7,211 nucleotides of DNA from Bacillota bacterium (GCA_021786135.1 JAJYNV010000430.1:1-7211); one strand, 5' to 3'; shown: positions 1-5,875, counted from the stretch's first letter. The notes: a model not told the origin generated them from the letters alone. Program-made: numbers and translations.

Positions 1-702
1 GATCTCAGCCCGGCGGAGCTCGCCGTCGTCCTTGGCCGCCTCGAAGAGATCAAGGCTGCCTTTGACCGTACCGCGCCAGGTGGGAAGAAGATCTCCTTGG
101 CGGACCTGATCGTCCTCGGCGGCTGCGCCGCCGTGGAGCAGGCGGCCAAGGAGGCCGGCTGCGACGTGCGCGTCCCCTTCTCGCCCGGTCGCACGGACGC
201 CCTGGCCGGGCAGACCGACGCCGCCGCCTTCGCGGTGCTCGAGCCGACCGCCGACGGCTTCCGCAACTACTTCAGGCCGGGCGACCGGCGCCGTCCAGAA
301 GAACTGCTCGTCGATCGGGCCAGCCTGCTCACCCTGACGGCGCCGGAGACGACGGTGCTCGTAGGCGGCCTGCGCGTCCTCGGTGCGAATACCGGGCATG
401 TGCAGCACGGCGTCTTTACCCGGAGACCCGGTGCGCTGACCAACGACTTCTTCGTCCATCTGCTCGACATGGGCATCGAGTGGCGTCCGTCTGCGACCGA
501 CCACGTCTACGAGGGCTACGACCGCGCGAGCGGCGCGCGCAAGTGGTCGGGTACCGACGTCGACCTCATCTTCGGGTCGAACTCGCAGCTCAGGGCTGTC
601 GCGGAGGTCTACGCCGCGGCCGACGCGCAGGGCAAGTTCGTGCAGGACTTCGTGTCCGCGTGGGTCAAGGTGATGAACCTCGATCGTTTCGACCTGCGCT
701 GA
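1..702 (+). CDS. katG: Catalase-peroxidase KatG, C-terminal part (5' end outside window)
   Basis: This is the last 233 residues of a bifunctional haem catalase-peroxidase, which breaks down hydrogen peroxide in the cytoplasm and also has peroxidase activity. The frame is open from base 1, so the true start lies to the left. The family is usually about 720-740 residues, so about a third is present. The visible part is the haem-free C-terminal domain that supports the active N-terminal domain; the catalytic Arg/Trp/His and the Trp-Tyr-Met crosslink are outside the window. Recognisable stretches, from my memory of E. coli KatG, include SLADLIVLGGCAAVEQAAK, VPFSPGRTDAL, FAVLEPTADGFRNY, LLTLTAPETTVLVGG, NDFFVHLLDMGIEW and the typical ending KVMNLDRFDLR. 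No frameshift is seen. It converges with the Rid gene on the other strand, and a hairpin terminator follows 78 bases after the stop. Confidence 0.96.
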   Translation, partial: DLSPAELAVVLGRLEEIKAAFDRTAPGGKKISLADLIVLGGCAAVEQAAKEAGCDVRVPFSPGRTDALAGQTDAAAFAVLEPTADGFRNYFRPGDRRRPEELLVDRASLLTLTAPETTVLVGGLRVLGANTGHVQHGVFTRRPGALTNDFFVHLLDMGIEWRPSATDHVYEGYDRASGARKWSGTDVDLIFGSNSQLRAVAEVYAAADAQGKFVQDFVSAWVKVMNLDRFDLR

Positions 703-960
703 GGCGGGTGGCGCGCACACCTGGCGGCTGCGCCCGCATGTCCTGCGCACCGGAGCCGCTGTGGCGGCAGAACGCCTAGCCGAGGAGGCCGTCCCGATGG
801 GGGCGGCCTCCTCGACGTCGTTCTTGGGGATATGACGCGCTGGGCCGCCGTGCCGCAGGCCTGCGAGCGGAACAGGAAGAGGGGCGAGGGCGCCGCGCGG
901 ACGAGGTGGGTGGGCAGGGAACGCTCCGCCCCCGTGGTCTGACACTCGGGGCCGCAGGCG
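703..960. other. Convergent intergenic region katG / Rid gene
   Basis: About 260 bases between two gene ends. It holds the strong hairpin at 781-814. Just past the Rid stop there is also a short CCCCG/CGGGG inverted repeat (about 930-951), which could be a weak terminator for the - strand gene. No reading frame here resembles a known protein. Confidence 0.5.
781..814 (+). terminator. Hairpin terminator after katG, possibly bidirectional
   Basis: A perfect 11-bp inverted repeat: CGAGGAGGCCG at 781-791 pairs with CGGCCTCCTCG at 804-814 around a 12-base loop in which CCC and GGG can also pair. The downstream side reads ACGTCGTTCTT, only a weak T tract. It lies between the end of katG (702) and the end of the convergent Rid gene (961), so it could stop transcription from both sides. 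The stem is seen directly; the terminator role is inferred from position. Confidence 0.75.
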
Positions 961-1362
961 TCAGCGCGCCGTCTCCTCCGGCACCACGGCCCATGCCTCG
1001 ACCTCGAACCGGAAGGCGGGGTGGATGAGTCCTGCCACCTGCACAAGAGAACTGGCGGGCGGGTGGTCCTGGGAGAAGTACTGGTCGCGTACCTGCCGGA
1101 ATGTCGCGAGGTCGCCAAGATCCGTCAGGTAGGCGGTGATCTTGACGACATCATCAAGGCTGGCGCCTGCGGCCCCGAGGACGGTCCGAAGGTTCTCGAA
1201 GACCTGTCGCGCCTGGATCTCCGGCCGGTCCCCCACAGGGCGTCCCTGCGCATCGAGCGGTACCTGCCCGGAGACGGCGATCATGCGTCCGGTGCAGGCC
1301 ACCGCATGGCTGTAGCCCTTTGGAGCCGGCGTTCCCTCGACATGCACGTAATGCTCGAGCAT
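961..1362 (-). CDS. Rid/YjgF/YER057c/UK114-family protein lacking the RidA arginine
   Basis: A 133-residue protein of the Rid family. These are small trimeric proteins; classical RidA hydrolyses reactive enamines and imines such as 2-aminoacrylate released by PLP enzymes. Family features seen: MIAVSGQVPLD (27-37), QARQVFENLRTVLGAAGASLDDVVK (50-74), the TAYLTDL strand (77-83), and an ending FEVEAWAV in place of E. coli RidA's IEIEAIAV. Tyr17 is kept. The family PAR motif, which carries the substrate-binding Arg105 of E. coli RidA, reads PAS here (Ser104). Imine deaminase activity is therefore doubtful, and this fits the Rid subgroups that lack the arginine. The ATG at 1362 is chosen over an upstream start at 1428 because GGAGGG (1369-1374 on the - strand) sits 6 bases before it and homology begins there. 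A perfect palindrome lies just upstream. It looks monocistronic; the substrate cannot be told. Confidence 0.9.
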   Translation of the reverse strand: MLEHYVHVEGTPAPKGYSHAVACTGRMIAVSGQVPLDAQGRPVGDRPEIQARQVFENLRTVLGAAGASLDDVVKITAYLTDLGDLATFRQVRDQYFSQDHPPASSLVQVAGLIHPAFRFEVEAWAVVPEETAR

Positions 1363-1368
1363 AGGTGT

Positions 1369-1374
1369 CCCTCC
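1369..1374 (-). promoter_or_regulatory. Ribosome binding site of the Rid gene
   Basis: GGAGGG on the - strand, 6 bases before the ATG at 1362. It decides the start in favour of the shorter protein over the in-frame extension to 1428. Confidence 0.8.
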
Positions 1375-1381
1375 GTCTGAA

Positions 1382-1400
1382 GATGCGGACGTTCCGCATC
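1382..1400 (-). promoter_or_regulatory. Perfect 19-base palindrome, candidate operator or 5'-UTR hairpin
   Basis: GATGCGGA, a 3-base spacer and TCCGCATC form a perfect 8-bp inverted repeat. It ends 7 bases before the ribosome binding site of the Rid gene. It could be the binding site of a dimeric repressor, or a small hairpin in the mRNA next to the ribosome binding site. The symmetry is seen directly; the role is inferred from position. I found no second copy in the window. Confidence 0.5.
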
Positions 1401-1589
1401 GCTTCCCCGGGGCAGACGATCGGGGCACTCGAGACCCGCCACGCTTCCACTCGGACCGCAGGCAACGGTGCCCCGCCGCACCTGCCCTACAGCTGTCGCA
1501 CGCAGCGGCCCGCCCGCCCTTCAGGGTCGCCAGGCGGCATGCGGCCGGCCTGAGGGGAGAGTCGGGCCGGATCGGCGCGAGTAGAGAGG

Positions 1590-1604
1590 CGAGGCGTTGC
1601 CTCG
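1590..1604 (-). terminator. Short hairpin just after the Fsr-like exporter gene
   Basis: CGAGGC (1590-1595) and GCCTCG (1599-1604) form a perfect 6-bp stem around a 3-base loop, 4 bases beyond the stop codon of the - strand exporter gene. The following - strand sequence is CCTCTCT, a poor U tract. It is a plausible weak terminator or mRNA 3' stem. Confidence 0.4.
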
Positions 1605-1608
1605 GGCT

Positions 1609-2790
1609 TCAGGCGGTGCGATGCTCCGCCGTCGCCATCAGCAGCGGTCGGATGCTGAGGAACGCGAGAATGAGGAGGACAGCTGCCAGTTCCAGGCCCA
1701 AGCTCAGTCCGATGCGGGACGCCGCGTAGCCGATGGGCAGGATGAGCAGGGCGCCCACCGCGTTGCCCATTCCGGCCGAAATGCCGGAGCCGAGGGCCGG
1801 ATTCTCCTTGAAGATGTCCTGTCCGATCAGGGTGGTGACGGGCGACGCACTGAAGAGAGCGATCCCGACTAGCGCGAGAATGGGCCAGAGGGCATACCCG
1901 CGTGCGAAGGGCAGCACGATCAGGAGCAGGGTGCCGACGATCGAGGCGCCCCAGAGCACTGTGGCACTGCCGAAGCGGTCGCGCATGAGTCCGCCGGCCA
2001 GATTGCCCAGGATGCCGACGCCGATCATGGTCGTGACGAGCGATGCGCCGAGGATGACCGAGCCGCCGTGGTGACGCCAGAGCATAGGCACCAGCGTGGT
2101 GACGGTGGAGATGGCGCCGGCCCTGAGGCCGTTGAAGGCGACGAGTGCCGCGGCGGGCCGCAGGTGCTGCCGGAAGTGGACGGGAGCCTGCTTGGCGGTG
2201 CGCTTGGCCAGTTGCGGCACGACGCGCATGAGCCATGGCCAGGTCACCACCACGGCGACTCCTACGAGCCACAGGTGATCGAGGCCCGCGGCGGTGGCGA
2301 GCAAGGTCGCCACGAGCGGGCCGATCGCCCGGCCGAACTCCCCGCCGATCATGAAAGCCGACATCGTCAGGCCCGGCCGTTTGCCCGCGAGGCTCCTCGT
2401 CAGGGCCATGGCCTGGGGATGGAAGAGCGTCGTACCGAGTCCCGAGAGGAACAGGCCGACCGCCATGCCGGCATAGCCAGGCGACAGCGCGACGAGTGTC
2501 ACACCCACCACCGAGAGGAGGGGTCCGCCCAGAACGAACCAGCGGCCACCGACACGGTCGGCGAGGAGTCCCGAAAGGGGCTGCAGGGCCTGGCCGAACA
2601 TGAGGATGGTCATCAGGGTCGTCAGCAGGAAGAGTGGAACATGCCGTTCGACGGCGATGAGCGGCAGCAGGCCGGGGAGGTAGTTCGCCAAGGCGTCGTT
2701 GGCCAGGTGGCCCCAAATCAGCGCGGCGAATCCGGACGGGTGGAATGCGGTACGCGACTGTCCTTGCACTGGAATGGATGTGTTCGCCAT
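1609..2790 (-). CDS. MFS exporter related to fosmidomycin-resistance protein Fsr
   Basis: A 393-residue integral membrane protein of the major facilitator superfamily with about 12 hydrophobic segments, expected to export a small molecule across the inner membrane using the proton gradient. The pattern resembles E. coli Fsr, as I recall it. Near the N-terminus are GHLANDALANYLPGLLPLI (27-45; Fsr has SHLLNDMIQSLILAIYPLL) and the TM2-TM3 motif A-like loop GLLADRVGGRW (74-84). Then come FHPQAMALTRSLAGKRPG (123-140) and SAFMIGGEFGRAIGPL (144-159), where Fsr has FHPESSRVARMASGGRHG. Length fits (Fsr about 400). The ATG at 2790 has AGGAGG 6 bases upstream; the frame stays open to 3045 but that extension is polar and Arg-rich. 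The next - strand gene upstream is the AHL lactonase, 549 bases away. An imperfect palindrome lies about 50-65 bases upstream of the start. The true substrate is unknown; the Fsr link is by family only. Confidence 0.88.
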   Translation of the reverse strand: MANTSIPVQGQSRTAFHPSGFAALIWGHLANDALANYLPGLLPLIAVERHVPLFLLTTLMTILMFGQALQPLSGLLADRVGGRWFVLGGPLLSVVGVTLVALSPGYAGMAVGLFLSGLGTTLFHPQAMALTRSLAGKRPGLTMSAFMIGGEFGRAIGPLVATLLATAAGLDHLWLVGVAVVVTWPWLMRVVPQLAKRTAKQAPVHFRQHLRPAAALVAFNGLRAGAISTVTTLVPMLWRHHGGSVILGASLVTTMIGVGILGNLAGGLMRDRFGSATVLWGASIVGTLLLIVLPFARGYALWPILALVGIALFSASPVTTLIGQDIFKENPALGSGISAGMGNAVGALLILPIGYAASRIGLSLGLELAAVLLILAFLSIRPLLMATAEHRTA

Positions 2791-2794
2791 GGGG

Positions 2795-2800
2795 TCCTCC
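2795..2800 (-). promoter_or_regulatory. Ribosome binding site of the Fsr-like exporter gene
   Basis: The - strand reads GGAGGA, within AAGGAGGACCCC directly before the ATG at 2790. This strong site excludes the longer in-frame start at 3045. Confidence 0.8.
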
Positions 2801-2837
2801 TTGCACGGGCAGGAGCCTCTAGCATCTCGCCATGAGT

Positions 2838-2856
2838 GCTGTGGCCAGGCCACGGC
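2838..2856 (-). promoter_or_regulatory. Imperfect 19-base palindrome upstream of the exporter, candidate operator
   Basis: GTGGCC, a central A and GGCCAC form a perfect 13-base core (2841-2853). The symmetry continues after one mismatched pair to GC...GC at 2838 and 2856. Its centre lies 57 bases upstream of the exporter ATG, a usual place for a promoter-overlapping repressor site. No convincing -35/-10 pair could be assigned. Role inferred from position. Confidence 0.4.
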
Positions 2857-3286
2857 GGGTGCGTCCAGAGAGCCTATCCTTCGGTCGATGCGGGCGCGCC
2901 TGCGGCTCCGCCGGCTCGTGCCTTGACGCCTTGATGCGCCGGGTGCGGCTTTGCGGGACGACTCGGAACGGCCTTCTGGCGGATGGCATCCGCGTCTTCC
3001 AGGGCCAGCAAGCCCTAGACTAGTCCATTCCACTGCTAGAAGCACGCGCCTCCCGCACCGTCATGCCAGGGACATGGGCACCAAGCCGCCTGAGCGGCGC
3101 AGAGGGGACCGTCCGGCGCCGCGCTGTATGCATGGCCAGGGCTGCATCGCAGGCCTGGGGGCAGATGACTTGGCCGGTGGCTCGCGGTGGACCTATCCGC
3201 TGCGCGCCAAGCAAGGACGCCGACCCTGCGCGCGCGCCCTCCCGACGTCCGTCAAGAGGGCGCGTGTCCTGGGCCAAAGGTGGTGG

Positions 3287-3320
3287 GCAGGGCAGCGGGG
3301 GGCTTTCCCCGTTGCCTTGC
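3287..3320 (-). terminator. Long hairpin after the AHL lactonase gene
   Basis: Bases 3287-3300 pair with 3307-3320 around a 6-base loop (GGCTTT). The 14-bp stem is complete in + strand RNA with two G-U pairs. In - strand RNA those two become A-C mismatches, leaving 12 pairs. It lies 19 bases past the lactonase stop, so it is a likely terminator for that gene, although no U tract follows on the - strand. Confidence 0.5.
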
Positions 3321-3339
3321 ATGCGCCGCTCCCAGGGGG

Positions 3340-4086
3340 CTAACCCATGCGTGCCTGCCAGAACGCCTCGTGCTGCTGGTCCGGGTCATGACCGAAGAAG
3401 ACGGCGGCGCCCGTGCTGCGCGCGACATCCTTGAGACGCGCGACGCTGCGGCGGCCTGTGTCGGGGTCCTCCTGCGAACCGGGAATGTCGCTCTGCCAGT
3501 TGTCGAGGGTGTAGACCGCGTCGATCGTCAGTAGGATCGGCCGCCCCTCCTGTGGTTCCAGGTAGATGGAAAGATGCCCCGGCGTGTGGCCGGGTGTGTG
3601 CAGCAGGGTCACACCGGGCGTCGGCTGGTAGTCGTCGCCGATCGGGCGGTAGTCGAGGGTGGGGTCCGAGCATTCGGGCGGGTAGGCGCCAGACCGGCCG
3701 GCTTCCATCTCGAGCGGATGCACGTAGACCGGCTGCCGCCGGAAGAGCTGGTTGCCGCCGGCGTGGTCGAAATGCCAGTGCGTGCTGATGAGGGCGTCGA
3801 TGTCCGGGACCCCGACGCCTTGGCGCGCCAGCACCTCGTCCACCCAGTCGTGCGGAGCCATTTCGGGCACGATCATCGGCGGCTGGCCCGGCTCGTCGAA
3901 GTAGTGTCCGTTGCCGATGCACGCCTTGGGCATGCCCGTGTCCACAAGCAAGAGCCCATCGGTGGAGCGCAGCAGATACATCCAGGCGGGTGCCCGCACC
4001 AGCCTGCCTGCCGGGTTTCCCATCTTGTAGATCGACCAGTCGACACGCGAATAACCCGCGCAGAGCAGCTGGACTTCCTGGAGCAT
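3340..4086 (-). CDS. aiiA: N-acyl-homoserine lactone lactonase, AiiA-like (metallo-beta-lactamase fold)
   Basis: A 248-residue di-zinc hydrolase predicted to open the lactone ring of N-acyl-homoserine lactones, that is, a quorum-quenching enzyme. The zinc-ligand set of Bacillus AiiA is complete: STHWHFDHAGGN gives His103, His105, Asp107 and His108; TPGHTPGH gives His167; LLTIDAVY gives Asp189 plus the catalytic Tyr192; FFGHD gives His233. These sit one or two residues from the AiiA positions (104, 106, 108, 109, 169, 191, 194, 235), and length matches (AiiA 250). Other shared stretches are LLLVDTGMP and RLKDVA. There is no signal peptide, so it acts in the cytoplasm. The ATG at 4086 has GGGAGGG just upstream; a GTG at 4146 would add 20 residues with no ribosome binding site or homology. 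No AHL synthase or LuxR gene is in the window. Other lactones could be substrates, but the match is to the AHL lactonase group rather than to generic beta-lactamase-fold proteins. Confidence 0.9.
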   Translation of the reverse strand: MLQEVQLLCAGYSRVDWSIYKMGNPAGRLVRAPAWMYLLRSTDGLLLVDTGMPKACIGNGHYFDEPGQPPMIVPEMAPHDWVDEVLARQGVGVPDIDALISTHWHFDHAGGNQLFRRQPVYVHPLEMEAGRSGAYPPECSDPTLDYRPIGDDYQPTPGVTLLHTPGHTPGHLSIYLEPQEGRPILLTIDAVYTLDNWQSDIPGSQEDPDTGRRSVARLKDVARSTGAAVFFGHDPDQQHEAFWQARMG

Positions 4087-4461
4087 CGGCACCCTCCCGT
4101 CGCAACGCGGCTTTGGCGCACGGCACACGGTCTGCAGCTTCGACACCGGCCCGGAGCGGCCCTGCGAAAGTCAGTCCGGCTCCACCTGCCCAGGGGCCCG
4201 CAACGGCAGGCGTCCGGCGGCAATGACTTCTATGGCCGTCGGTTGCCGGGTCAGTGCGCAGGAGGGTGTTCCCGGTAGGGATGTGGGGGCTTGCGCCACC
4301 TTCACGTGTAGGCGAATCCGGCAAGAAGGCACCCCCCGTCGCGGTCGGTCCATCCGCCACGGGAGAAGTCTAGCAAATAGAGGTTGAGCCACTTGAGGTT
4401 TCATCAGGCCCGGTGCTCGGTGGCGGCAAGACGGGGGCACTGACCTCGCTTGATTTCGCCT
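4087..4461. other. Divergent intergenic region, lactonase / second MFS gene
   Basis: The lactonase (- strand) and the second exporter (+ strand) diverge from this region, so promoters for both are expected in it. No coding frame is credible. A locally AT-richer patch at about 4362-4408 contains TAGCAAATAG and a direct repeat GAGGTT (4380-4385 and 4395-4400), with TTGAG repeated at 4384 and 4393. This is the most promoter-like stretch, but no -35/-10 pair with good spacing was found on either strand. Confidence 0.4.
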
Positions 4462-4473
4462 GAGGATGCCGAG

Positions 4474-4494
4474 ATGACCGCGGCCCCTCTCTAA
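4474..4494 (+). CDS. Candidate 6-residue leader peptide (uORF) MTAAPL
   Basis: ATG at 4474 followed by five codons and TAA at 4492-4494. A GAGG ribosome binding site at 4462-4465 lies 8 bases before the ATG. The stop is 3 bases before a GAGCA/TGCTC stem-loop (4498-4513), which is followed by another stem-loop and a terminator-like hairpin before the exporter gene. This order is the usual one for ribosome-mediated attenuation of resistance and efflux genes. The reading frame is seen; translation is not shown, and such a short frame could arise by chance. Confidence 0.35.
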   Translation: MTAAPL

Positions 4495-4497
4495 GTG

Positions 4498-4595
4498 GAG
4501 CAGGGCTTTGCTCGTATGGGGTCTCCCGGACTTCCGGGGCGCAGAGGAGTCGTCTGAAGGACTTTCGTCCCGCTCACGGCGGGGGACGCCCTTTT
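4498..4595 (+). promoter_or_regulatory. Candidate transcription attenuator leader of the second MFS exporter
   Basis: Three stem-loops follow one another. Hairpin 1 is GAGCA/TGCTC (4498-4513). Hairpin 2 is CCCGGA/TCCGGG (4525-4538, perfect). Hairpin 3 pairs CGTCCCGC (4566-4573) with the arm at 4579-4588 (two bulged Gs) around a TCACG loop and is followed by CCCTTTT (4589-4595), an intrinsic-terminator pattern. The 5' arm of hairpin 3 can instead pair with CGGGGCG at 4535-4541 (7 bp with one G-U), which would undo both hairpin 2 and the terminator. Competing terminator and antiterminator pairings upstream of an efflux gene suggest induced read-through. No known riboswitch class was recognised. 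The pairings are read from the sequence; the switching is inferred. Confidence 0.45.
4566..4595 (+). terminator. Intrinsic terminator-like hairpin inside the exporter leader
   Basis: An 8-bp stem with a 2-base bulge, a 5-base loop, then CCCTTTT. It lies 87 bases before the GTG start with no gene immediately upstream on the + strand, so it would act on the exporter's own leader transcript. Confidence 0.5.
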
Positions 4596-4639
4596 ACGCA
4601 CGAATGTTCGGCTTATCCCGGGTGGCAGAGGTGGTGCCG

Positions 4640-4654
4640 ATCAGGTAGACTGAT
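4640..4654 (+). promoter_or_regulatory. ATCAG-N5-CTGAT inverted repeat before the exporter start
   Basis: A perfect 5-bp inverted repeat with a 5-base spacer that contains TAGAC. With a one-base bulge the symmetry extends to GCC/GGC (4636-4657). It ends 17 bases before the ribosome binding site. It could be an operator overlapping a weak promoter or a small RNA hairpin. Short, so chance cannot be excluded. Confidence 0.3.
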
Positions 4655-4671
4655 GGCCCATGCGACCCGCC

Positions 4672-4677
4672 AGGAGG
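4672..4677 (+). promoter_or_regulatory. Ribosome binding site of the second exporter gene
   Basis: AGGAGG, 4 bases before the GTG at 4682. This perfect Shine-Dalgarno match fixes the GTG start; no other start codon in frame nearby has one. Confidence 0.85.
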
Positions 4678-4681
4678 ATTT

Positions 4682-5875
4682 GTGAACCAGCGTATTCCGG
4701 CTGTGGTTTGGATCCTGATAGCGGGAGACGGCTTTGGAGCCGCCTTCCGGTTCATGGTCATGCCGTTCCTTGCTCTCTACATGCATACGGTGACCGGTGC
4801 GAACCCGGCGACGGTGGGTCTCGTGATCGGTTTGGCGGCGGTGTCGAGCCTCGTCTCGAGCTTTCTCCTGGGGCCGCTTTCGGACCGGCTCGGCCGCAAG
4901 CCGTCGCTGATCGCCGGGTCGCTCGTCCAGCTGATCGGCCTCATCGGCTTCGGCTACGCGCACAGCATCGGCACGTTCGCTGCCTTGCAGATTTTCACGG
5001 GGATGTCCTGGGCGCTCTCCGGTCCGGCCTTCCAGGCGCTGCTCACCGATCTCACGCCGGAGCCCCGCCGCGTGCGGGTATTCGGCTTCAACTATTGGGC
5101 GATGAACATCGGCGCCGCGATCGGTCCGCTTCTCGGCGCGATGCTGGGTTCGGGCCGCTCGCCGCTGCCGTTCCTGCTGGCGGCAGCGGCCCAGGCAGCT
5201 TTGGTCGTGGTGATCATCGCGCTCGTGCCGCGCAAGGCCGGTGAAGCTCCTTCGGGCGCGACCGCCCTCGACAGCCTGAGGCACATGGGACGGGGGGTTG
5301 CGAACCCGCTCCTGTTCTGGCCCTTTGTCGGCATGTTCCTGGTCGCCATCACCTACAGCCAGATCGAGTCGTCGCTGCCGCAGTACCTGGGCCTGCACTA
5401 TGCGGACGGTGCCCATCTCTTCGCCTATATGATCTCCGCAAACGCGATCACGGTCGTACTGCTTCAGCCGTTCCTCAGCCGCTGGCAGGAGAGAAGGCCG
5501 CTCGCAGTCGGATTCATTGGCGGTGCGGCGCTCTACGCCATCACCAACGCGGCTTTCATCTTCGCGGTGGCACCGGCGGCGTGGATCGGCACGAATGTCG
5601 TCTTTACCATCGGAGAGGTGCTGCTCTCGCCGGTACAGCAGGCGATCATTGCTCTTTATGCGCCGAGCGACCAGCGGGCAACGTTCTTTACCCTGCAGAA
5701 CATCGTATGGGGCCTGGCGTCGGCCATCGGGCCGGTTCTCGGAGGACTGGCGATGGCCGATGGCAAGACGGCCCTCTTCGGCGGAATGGCCTTCGTCGAT
5801 GTGGCGGCGACGGCTGTATTCGCACTGTCTCTTGGGAGGCGGCGGCCGGGCTCCGAGGTCGCGGTCGAGGCGTGA
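4682..5875 (+). CDS. MFS drug-efflux-type transporter (DHA1, MdtH/YttB-like), GTG start
   Basis: A 397-residue membrane transporter with about 12 hydrophobic segments, expected to expel drugs or metabolites by proton antiport at the cytoplasmic membrane. Seen: an N-terminal FRFMVMPFLALYM (22-34) typical of MdtH-like carriers; motif A GPLSDRLGRKP (64-74) between TM2 and TM3; a Gly/Pro-rich TM5 NIGAAIGPLLG (142-152); a cytoplasmic central loop (about 184-210); GEVLLSPVQQAIIALYAP (311-328) and QRATFF in the C-terminal half; and ASAIGPVLGG (346-355). Length is normal for the family. The GTG start has a perfect AGGAGG 4 bases upstream. The gene stands alone: the next + strand gene starts 464 bases later, with a T6 terminator between. 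Its long leader has features of a transcription attenuator, which would suit antibiotic-inducible expression. The substrate is not predictable. It is only distantly like the Fsr-type exporter on the other strand. Confidence 0.9.
   Translation: MNQRIPAVVWILIAGDGFGAAFRFMVMPFLALYMHTVTGANPATVGLVIGLAAVSSLVSSFLLGPLSDRLGRKPSLIAGSLVQLIGLIGFGYAHSIGTFAALQIFTGMSWALSGPAFQALLTDLTPEPRRVRVFGFNYWAMNIGAAIGPLLGAMLGSGRSPLPFLLAAAAQAALVVVIIALVPRKAGEAPSGATALDSLRHMGRGVANPLLFWPFVGMFLVAITYSQIESSLPQYLGLHYADGAHLFAYMISANAITVVLLQPFLSRWQERRPLAVGFIGGAALYAITNAAFIFAVAPAAWIGTNVVFTIGEVLLSPVQQAIIALYAPSDQRATFFTLQNIVWGLASAIGPVLGGLAMADGKTALFGGMAFVDVAATAVFALSLGRRRPGSEVAVEA

Larger units (their letters stand above)
2791..3339. other. 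549-base gap between the AHL lactonase and exporter genes
   Basis: No open frame here looks like a known protein; the frames on both strands translate to Arg/Pro/Gly-rich sequence typical of chance in GC-rich DNA. The region holds several inverted repeats: the palindrome at 2838-2856, a perfect 15-base palindrome GCGGATG-G-CATCCGC (2979-2993), an 8-base palindrome GACTAGTC (3018-3025), an imperfect 10-bp hairpin (3136-3158, one mismatch) and a long hairpin at 3287-3320 near the lactonase stop. It probably contains the end of one transcript and the promoter of the next, but the exact sites cannot be read. Confidence 0.5.

Noticed and set aside
1487..2806. A 439-codon - strand frame overlapping the Fsr-like exporter
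   Set aside because: It runs in another frame of the exporter gene and gives Arg/Pro/His-rich sequence with no family pattern, as expected for GC-rich DNA.
2068..2835. A 255-codon + strand frame antisense to the exporter
   Set aside because: Very rich in Gly, Arg, Glu and Gln with no hydrophobic core; the opposite frame encodes a clear membrane transporter.
2951..3343. A 130-codon + strand frame in the gap between lactonase and exporter
   Set aside because: Composition is Arg/Pro/Gly-rich throughout, no ribosome binding site and no homology that I can recognise.
3386..4360. A 324-codon - strand frame over the AHL lactonase
   Set aside because: Shifted frame of the lactonase; the real frame has all the zinc-binding motifs, this one none.
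4613..5416. A 267-codon - strand frame antisense to the second exporter
   Set aside because: Arg/His/Asp/Glu-rich low-complexity translation, the mirror of hydrophobic codons on the + strand.
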